From: Bacillus_CJ salitolerans
Lineage (GTDB): Bacteria; Bacillota; Bacilli; Bacillales; SA4
Direction of reading: 5' to 3'
Assembly (NCBI RefSeq): GCF_042680805.1
Contig: NZ_JBHUEM010000011.1
Location: forward strand, 62,001-126,000
DNA length: 64,000 nt
Made by a program: the position numbers and the translations under genes
Part shown: positions 59,817 through 64,000 of the stretch, in pieces
Layout: every line of letters begins with the position of its first letter
Numbering within the stretch: the first letter of the stretch is position 1
Notes under the pieces: generated by a model
What the model was told of the DNA's origin: nothing
Database searches by the model: none
The model's input: only the letters and a program-made list of their open reading frames with translations

Positions 59817-59849
59817 TATCTCATATTGAGATATCTCAAATTAGAGATA
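59817..59849 (+). promoter_or_regulatory. Two overlapping palindromic operators, MhqR/MarR-like
   Basis: TATCTCA-TAT-TGAGATA (59817-59833) and TATCTC-AAATTA-GAGATA (59832-59849) share two bases and lie immediately after the -10 element. They resemble the MhqR operator of B. subtilis (ATCTC with GAGAT), so a MarR-family repressor is expected. The regulator gene is not in the window. Confidence 0.65.
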
Positions 59850-59889
59850 ATTGAATTAAAAATATTTTTTTCGAAAAGGGGAATGTAAA

Positions 59890-60423
59890 ATGACAGTTTC
59901 AAAATGGGCATTAGACAAAGCGCACAGCAGTGTAGATTTTTCAGTAAGACATATGATGATTTCAAGTGTGAAGGGTTCTTTCAATGAATTCAGTGCATCT
60001 ATTGAAGCAGATCCATCAGATTTAACAACAGCTAAAATCGAATTTACTATCGAATTAGCAAGTGTAGACACTCGTAACGATGATCGTGACAACCATTTAC
60101 GTTCAGCAGATTTCTTTGATGTAGAGAACACACCTACGATGACATTCACATCTACTCAAATCACAAAGAAAGCTGACGATGAGTATGAAGTAACAGGTAA
60201 CCTCTCTCTTCATGGTAAAACAAATCAAGAAACGTTCCTTGTCACATTTGAAGGGGAAGGAAAAGATCCTTGGGGTAATTTAAAGGTTGGTTTTAGTGCA
60301 GAAGGAAAAATTAATCGTAGCGACTACGGTCTATCATGGAATGCTGCATTAGAAACAGGTGGTGTTCTAGTAGGAGATCAAATTAAAGTAGCCCTTCAGC
60401 TTCAAGCAACGAAAGAAGCTTAA
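59890..60423 (+). CDS. YceI-family polyisoprenoid-binding-like protein
   Basis: The 177-residue protein has the YceI pattern: WALDKAHSSVDFSVRHMMIS near residue 6, SVKGSFNEFSASIEADP, RDNHLRSADFFDVENTPTMTF near 70 and GFSAEGKINRSDYGLSWNAAL near 135. It lacks a signal peptide, so it is a cytoplasmic lipocalin-like member that may bind isoprenoids or quinone-like compounds. AAAGGGGAATG gives the RBS before ATG 59890. Palindromes upstream suggest induction by a MarR-type repressor. The repeat array at 60424 begins in its 3' end, directly after the stop. Confidence 0.92.
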   Translation: MTVSKWALDKAHSSVDFSVRHMMISSVKGSFNEFSASIEADPSDLTTAKIEFTIELASVDTRNDDRDNHLRSADFFDVENTPTMTFTSTQITKKADDEYEVTGNLSLHGKTNQETFLVTFEGEGKDPWGNLKVGFSAEGKINRSDYGLSWNAALETGGVLVGDQIKVALQLQATKEA

Positions 60424-60535
60424 TCTGGATAAACATGTGTTTTTTCTGGATATATGAAAATTTTTCTGGATAAAAGGAACAAAATTCTGGATAAATAAAA
60501 AAAATCGTGGATATCCCTCCGACTATTCTGGATAA
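60424..60535. repeat. Array of six short motifs (TTCTGGATAAA) with a period of about 20.5 bp
   Basis: Six copies of TTCTGGATAAA (variants TTCTGGATAT, TCGTGGATAT) have their GGA at 60427, 60448, 60468, 60489, 60509 and 60530, spaced 20 or 21 bases apart, with unconserved bases between. In the opposite direction the core reads TTTATCCAGAA, sharing TTTATC with the array at 55577. It starts directly after the yceI stop codon and ends before a terminator. Confidence 0.85.
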
Positions 60536-60553
60536 GCAATATAACAAAGCAAT

Positions 60554-60587
60554 ACCGTCCTGTTGAGACAAAACAGGACGGTTTTTG
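60554..60587. terminator. Terminator between yceI and galE
   Basis: Perfect 11-base arms ACCGTCCTGTT (60554-60564) and AACAGGACGGT (60572-60582) are followed by five T on the plus strand, so the yceI direction fits best. The convergent galE may use it too. Confidence 0.8.
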
Positions 60588-60588
60588 C

Positions 60589-61602
60589 TTATTCTTCATA
60601 TCCTTTTGGATTCATCGACTGCCATTTCCACGAATCTTTACACATTTCCTCTAGACTTTTCTCTGCTTTCCAGCCTAACTCACGTTCTGCCTTGGATGGA
60701 TCGCCATACACAACGGCAACATCTCCTTGCCTTCTTTCAATAATGCGATACGGTATCGTCCTGCCTGAAGCATGTTCAAAGGCTTTCACCATTTCCAGCA
60801 CACTATAGCCTACACCTGTGCCTAAATTATAAGCTTCCACACCACTTGTGCCCATTATTTTATGTAAAGCTTTTAGATGCCCCTTTGCTAAATCGACAAC
60901 ATGTATGTAGTCTCTAACTCCTGTACCATCTGAGGTAGGATAGTCATTTCCAAATACTTTAAGCTCATCACGCTTGCCAACGGCAACTTGTGTAATATAC
61001 GGAATCAAATTGTTTGGAATCCCACTTGGATCCTCCCCAATTAAGCCGCTTTCGTGAGCACCAATCGGGTTAAAGTAACGTAATAACGCAATTCCCCATT
61101 CGTTATTAGATACATAGACATCCTTTAAAATATCTTCAATCATAAGCTTCGTACGACCATATGGATTGGTTGCTTGTAGGCGAGACTTTTCCGTGATCGG
61201 CACCTGCTCAGGATCTCCATATACAGTAGCTGAAGAACTAAACACCAGCTTATGAACGCCATGCGCCCTCATCACATCAAGAAGAACAAGTGTCCCAGTT
61301 ATATTATTCTGATAATAATAAAGTGGCTTTTGAACAGACTCGCCAACCGCCTTTAATCCCGCAAAATGAATGACAGCTTCAATGTTATTTTCATTAAAAA
61401 TCTGCTCCACCGCTTGTCGATCCAATAGGTCCACCTTATACACCTTGACCTGCTTCCCTGTAATGTCTGAAACTCGCTCTATTGATTTTGAATGACTATT
61501 TAAGAAGTTATCAACGACAACAACTTCATACCCAGCCTCAAGTAATTCAACACACGTATGACTACCTATATATCCTGCCCCACCTGTAACTAAAATGGAC
61601 AT
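60589..61602 (-). CDS. galE: UDP-glucose 4-epimerase
   Basis: The 337-residue protein has VTGGAGYIGSHTCVELLEAG near residue 5, HFAGLKAVGES near 79, VFSSSATVYGDPEQVPITE near 120, TNPYGRTKLMIE (Tyr and Lys) near 146, YFNPIGAHESGLIGEDP near 175 and DGTGVRDYIHVVDLAKGH near 228, all GalE-specific. It interconverts UDP-glucose and UDP-galactose, and in Gram-positive bacteria often also the GlcNAc and GalNAc forms, supplying surface polymers. GGGGGG lies before the ATG. It does not touch other sugar genes. Confidence 0.96.
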   Translation of the reverse strand: MSILVTGGAGYIGSHTCVELLEAGYEVVVVDNFLNSHSKSIERVSDITGKQVKVYKVDLLDRQAVEQIFNENNIEAVIHFAGLKAVGESVQKPLYYYQNNITGTLVLLDVMRAHGVHKLVFSSSATVYGDPEQVPITEKSRLQATNPYGRTKLMIEDILKDVYVSNNEWGIALLRYFNPIGAHESGLIGEDPSGIPNNLIPYITQVAVGKRDELKVFGNDYPTSDGTGVRDYIHVVDLAKGHLKALHKIMGTSGVEAYNLGTGVGYSVLEMVKAFEHASGRTIPYRIIERRQGDVAVVYGDPSKAERELGWKAEKSLEEMCKDSWKWQSMNPKGYEE

Positions 61603-61749
61603 TCAAAGCCCCCCAAACATATCATTTACTTCATTCATACAAAACATGGGTAACAATTCCCAATAATAATCTATTCTTATTTAATATACCGATACTTGTA
61701 ATTAAGATACAATAATAGTAACTCAAAAAGTTATAAGAAGGTGAATGCA

Positions 61750-63126
61750 TTGATAATAAATCTAAAGAAATTGTGTCTTCTTTTTACAGTACTGACGCTT
61801 GTTTTTTTTAGTCTCTCTACATCTACACTAGCTGCACCGATCGATGATGTTAGAAGCTATATTAAACAATATTATGTGGATCAAGTAGATTCAGAGATTC
61901 TCAATCTTCCTACGATTGACGAGATTTTAGGAAAGTTAGATCCATATTCCACTTACTTTACAAGTGAAGAATACGGGGAATTTCTTGATTCCTTAAATCA
62001 ATCGTTTGTTGGGGTAGGAATTTCGTTAGAGGCAAGTGAGAATGGGATATTCATTACAAGAGTGATTGAAGGAAGTCCAGCTGAAAAGGCAGGGCTTCAT
62101 GCCGGAGATCTGATCATCGAGGTCAATGGGCAAGATGTCACCTCTGATTCAATTGAGGCTCTTATGGCAAAATTGAAAGGTAAAGAAGGAGAACAGGTCG
62201 AACTTACCGTGTTAAGAGAAGGGGTAAAGATTACGAAGTCCATTACTCGTGCAAAAATCACCCTCCCAACTGTCACGTCTAAAATGCTAGCAGGAAACGT
62301 TGGCTATATGTCTGTAGCTAGCTTTAACGAAAGTACGATTCTAGAAATGAAAAAAGCGATGAAACGATTAAGTGGTGCAGTACATTGGATTGTCGACCTG
62401 CAGCATAATCCTGGGGGATATGTATATGTTGCACAGGAAATGGTCGGGATGTTTCCACAAACGACAAACTCGTTGATTGTAGAAACGCGACATGAATCCA
62501 CAACGTATAAAGCGATCAAACAAGATGTAACCTTTAGTGACTCCGTTGATCTTCTCGTAAACCGTTATAGTGCGAGTGCTTCGGAAATTGTTGCGGGTGC
62601 AGTAAAGGATGCAAATGCTGCGACTCTATACGGGGAAACAACGTTCGGAAAAGGGTTGATGCAAAGCTTGCTTACTTTACCGAACAATGATGTTTTAAAG
62701 CTAACAACGGCTAGATTTTATACACCAAATCATCATACCATTCAAGAAGTCGGTATCACCCCGCACATTGAAACAAATCGACCATTAGGACTTGCTCATC
62801 GTCATTTCTTAGTTGAACAATTCGATGCATATAAAGAGCTTAACAGTTTAACGGATGTACCTGTATCAAAAGAATTTACGGTATCTTTATCTAAGCCATA
62901 TAAGCCTACGTCCATGACAAAGGATATCATTCAATTGATACAGTTAGGTGGAGACGTTGTTGACATCGAGCTTGATTATGTGAGTCCTACAAAAGTAAAA
63001 GTAATTCCTAAGCACGATATGATTTCAGGTGGAGACTATCTTTTAGTTATTCATCCTGGCTGGGAAACGTTAAAGTCTAAATCTACTTCTACTACTGGTA
63101 GTTTTATTGACATTTCCGTAAAATAG
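61750..63126 (+). CDS. Exported S41-family (CtpA-like) protease with PDZ domain
   Basis: The 458-residue protein has a signal peptide (LCLLFTVLTLVFFSLSTSTLA), a PDZ domain (GVGISLEASENGIFI, SPAEKAGLHAGDLIIEVNG near residue 95) and a S41 peptidase domain (VGYMSVASFNESTI, WIVDLQHNPGGYVYVAQEM near 210, RYSASASEIVAGAVKDA with the catalytic Ser near 275, YGETTFGKGLMQSL with the catalytic Lys near 300). It should cleave exported proteins at the C-terminus. The frame opens at GTG 61741, but AAGGTG is spaced 6 bases before TTG 61750, which I chose. It is divergent from galE. Confidence 0.92.
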   Translation: MIINLKKLCLLFTVLTLVFFSLSTSTLAAPIDDVRSYIKQYYVDQVDSEILNLPTIDEILGKLDPYSTYFTSEEYGEFLDSLNQSFVGVGISLEASENGIFITRVIEGSPAEKAGLHAGDLIIEVNGQDVTSDSIEALMAKLKGKEGEQVELTVLREGVKITKSITRAKITLPTVTSKMLAGNVGYMSVASFNESTILEMKKAMKRLSGAVHWIVDLQHNPGGYVYVAQEMVGMFPQTTNSLIVETRHESTTYKAIKQDVTFSDSVDLLVNRYSASASEIVAGAVKDANAATLYGETTFGKGLMQSLLTLPNNDVLKLTTARFYTPNHHTIQEVGITPHIETNRPLGLAHRHFLVEQFDAYKELNSLTDVPVSKEFTVSLSKPYKPTSMTKDIIQLIQLGGDVVDIELDYVSPTKVKVIPKHDMISGGDYLLVIHPGWETLKSKSTSTTGSFIDISVK

Positions 63127-63139
63127 TCTTTCATCAAAA

Positions 63140-63272
63140 ACAAAAGGCGCAAGCGCCCCGTTTAGCCACGACAAGCAAATGTTCCTAAATGAGAAAAAGG
63201 GTGCTTATCCCTTTTTACTCATTTAGGGTTATTTGACCTCGAGTGGCTGGGTGCTGGAGCTGGATTTAGCAG
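63140..63272. repeat. Structured palindromic intergenic repeat element
   Basis: The element starts with a small GGCGCAAGCGCC hairpin and then folds into one long stem. AGCCAC (near 63164) pairs with GTGGCT (near 63243), CAAAT with ATTTG, and CCTAAATGAG-AAAAAGGG with CCCTTTTTACTCATTTAGG (one bulged base) around a TGCTTAT loop. It ends with GGGTGCTGGAGCTGGA. I recall related repeats in intergenic regions of Bacillus genomes. A shortened copy lies at 55770. It holds no coding frame. Confidence 0.7.
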
Positions 63273-63323
63273 TAACATTGTATAAACTAAACACCAGAAA
63301 CTTATACGTTCTTAACTTATAAG

Positions 63324-63355
63324 AAACCCTCCACCATAATGGTGGAGGGTTTTTG
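63324..63355. terminator. Bidirectional terminator between the S41 gene and the SLH gene
   Basis: Perfect 14-base arms AAACCCTCCACCAT (63324-63337) and ATGGTGGAGGGTTT (63339-63352) with TTTTTGTTT on the plus strand. Confidence 0.85.
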
Positions 63356-63362
63356 TTTACTA

Positions 63363-64000
63363 TTATTTAAATGAATCTTCTAACACACGAGCTAAAAATA
63401 CAGCTAGTTGAGCACGATTTGTTGACTCATTCGGTGCGTAAGATCCGTCACCTTTTCCAGTTGTTACGTTTTCTGCTGCTAGACTGTTAATGTATGCTGC
63501 CGCCCAGTGACTTGTAGGAACGTCAGAGAACTTTGCATCATATCCAGCTTGCAGGTCAAATGCAACAGATAAGATCTTTGCCATTTGAGCACGTGATAAT
63601 GAATTATCTGGCATAAACTTACCATTGCTTCCGGAAATGATTCCTTCTGCTTTCGCAGCAGCAATCGCTTTATAAGCCGGGTGAGAAGCCGATACATCAC
63701 TAAAGCCTGGATCAGGACGATTTTCTGTATCTAATCCTAATGCATTTACAATCCACTCAATCGCATCTGAACGTTTTACATGATCATTTGCACCGAATGA
63801 ACCGTTGTCATATCCATCTACTACACCTAAGCGACTTAGGAATGAAATTTCTTCTGAAGCCCAGTGGCTAGCTGAAACATCCTTGTAGTTATCAGCAGCA
63901 TCCATACCGCGGTAAATGTTTACTTCTCTAACAGTTTTATTACCAGCAATATCTTCTACTTCTACTAAGAATGTATTCTTACCTGACTCTAGCGTAACTT
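63363..64000 (-). CDS. SLH-domain surface protein, C-terminal part (starts beyond the window)
   Basis: The open frame continues without a stop to base 64000, so the start lies outside. The visible 212 residues end in three SLH domains: YKDVSASHWASEEISFLSR, FSDVSASHPAYKAIAAAKA and FSDVPTSHWAAAYINSLA, each closed by the AQ/K-rich motif (RAQMAKILSVAF and similar). Before them a beta-rich segment (VTLESGKNTFLVEVEDIAGN and KTVREVNIYRG) looks like the end of an Ig-like or fibronectin-like domain. It is anchored to the wall. The activity of the rest is not visible. An ATG at 63905 lies within the protein and is not the start. Confidence 0.9.
   Translation of the reverse strand, partial: VTLESGKNTFLVEVEDIAGNKTVREVNIYRGMDAADNYKDVSASHWASEEISFLSRLGVVDGYDNGSFGANDHVKRSDAIEWIVNALGLDTENRPDPGFSDVSASHPAYKAIAAAKAEGIISGSNGKFMPDNSLSRAQMAKILSVAFDLQAGYDAKFSDVPTSHWAAAYINSLAAENVTTGKGDGSYAPNESTNRAQLAVFLARVLEDSFK

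Noticed and set aside
60424..60535. Ordinary terminator hairpins
   Set aside because: The motif copies are direct, not inverted. The true terminator is the separate 11-base inverted repeat at 60554.

Overview
The window comes from a low-G+C, motile member of the Bacillaceae. The gene order hag - csrA - fliW - yviE - flgL - flgK - flgN - flgM - yvyF - comFC - comFA - degV family - degU - degS, with yvyE, tagU/lytR and tagO beyond it, follows the Bacillus subtilis motility/competence/teichoic acid neighbourhood. Ribosome binding sites are of the AGGAGG type and many starts are TTG or GTG. The species cannot be named from the sequence alone. Several surface proteins carry SLH domains, which suggests a wall to which such proteins attach.

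Positions 1-29313 form a large, AT-rich surface-glycan island downstream of the flagellin gene, almost entirely on the minus strand. From low to high coordinates it holds: an acyl-activation/reduction cassette (LuxC-like reductase cut by the window edge, LuxE-like acyl-protein synthetase, AMP ligase, FabG-like reductase, acyl carrier protein); the GDP-mannose route (manC, fcl, gmd); many glycosyltransferases, methyltransferases, epimerases, a perosamine-synthase-like aminotransferase, a cupin and an acyltransferase; and then a flagellin-glycosylation core (small methyltransferase, Maf-type glycosyltransferase, PseB-like dehydratase, an unknown 197-residue protein) behind a SigD-like promoter. 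Five glycosyltransferases and one decayed methyltransferase gene share a similar Rossmann-like module. The likely product is an O-linked, acyl- and methyl-decorated glycan on flagellin, although no gene here proves the acceptor.

Positions 29700-42300 hold the flagellar late genes: hag with a CsrA-type leader and SigD promoter, a decayed second hag copy, csrA, fliW, yviE, flgL, flgK, flgN, flgM (with an excellent SigD promoter) and yvyF, then comFC, comFA, a DegV-family gene and a HD-GYP gene with an altered HD motif. Intrinsic terminators after flgM and after flgL divide the operon. Positions 42642-47881 hold degU, degS, yvyE, the LCP ligase gene tagU and tagO.

Positions 48235-64000 are a wall/surface region: a tiny exported coiled-coil protein with a SpoIID/LytB-domain protein, an SLH lipoprotein, a MurJ-type flippase, a family-4 glycosyltransferase, an SLH amidase, a very large glycosidase-SLH-carboxypeptidase gene broken by one extra base, yceI behind MhqR-like palindromes, galE, an S41 protease and the C-terminal end of another SLH protein. 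Two intergenic arrays of short motifs with a period of about 20.5 bp, and two copies of a palindromic repeat element, lie here. No tRNA, rRNA, CRISPR array, intact insertion sequence or integrase was seen.
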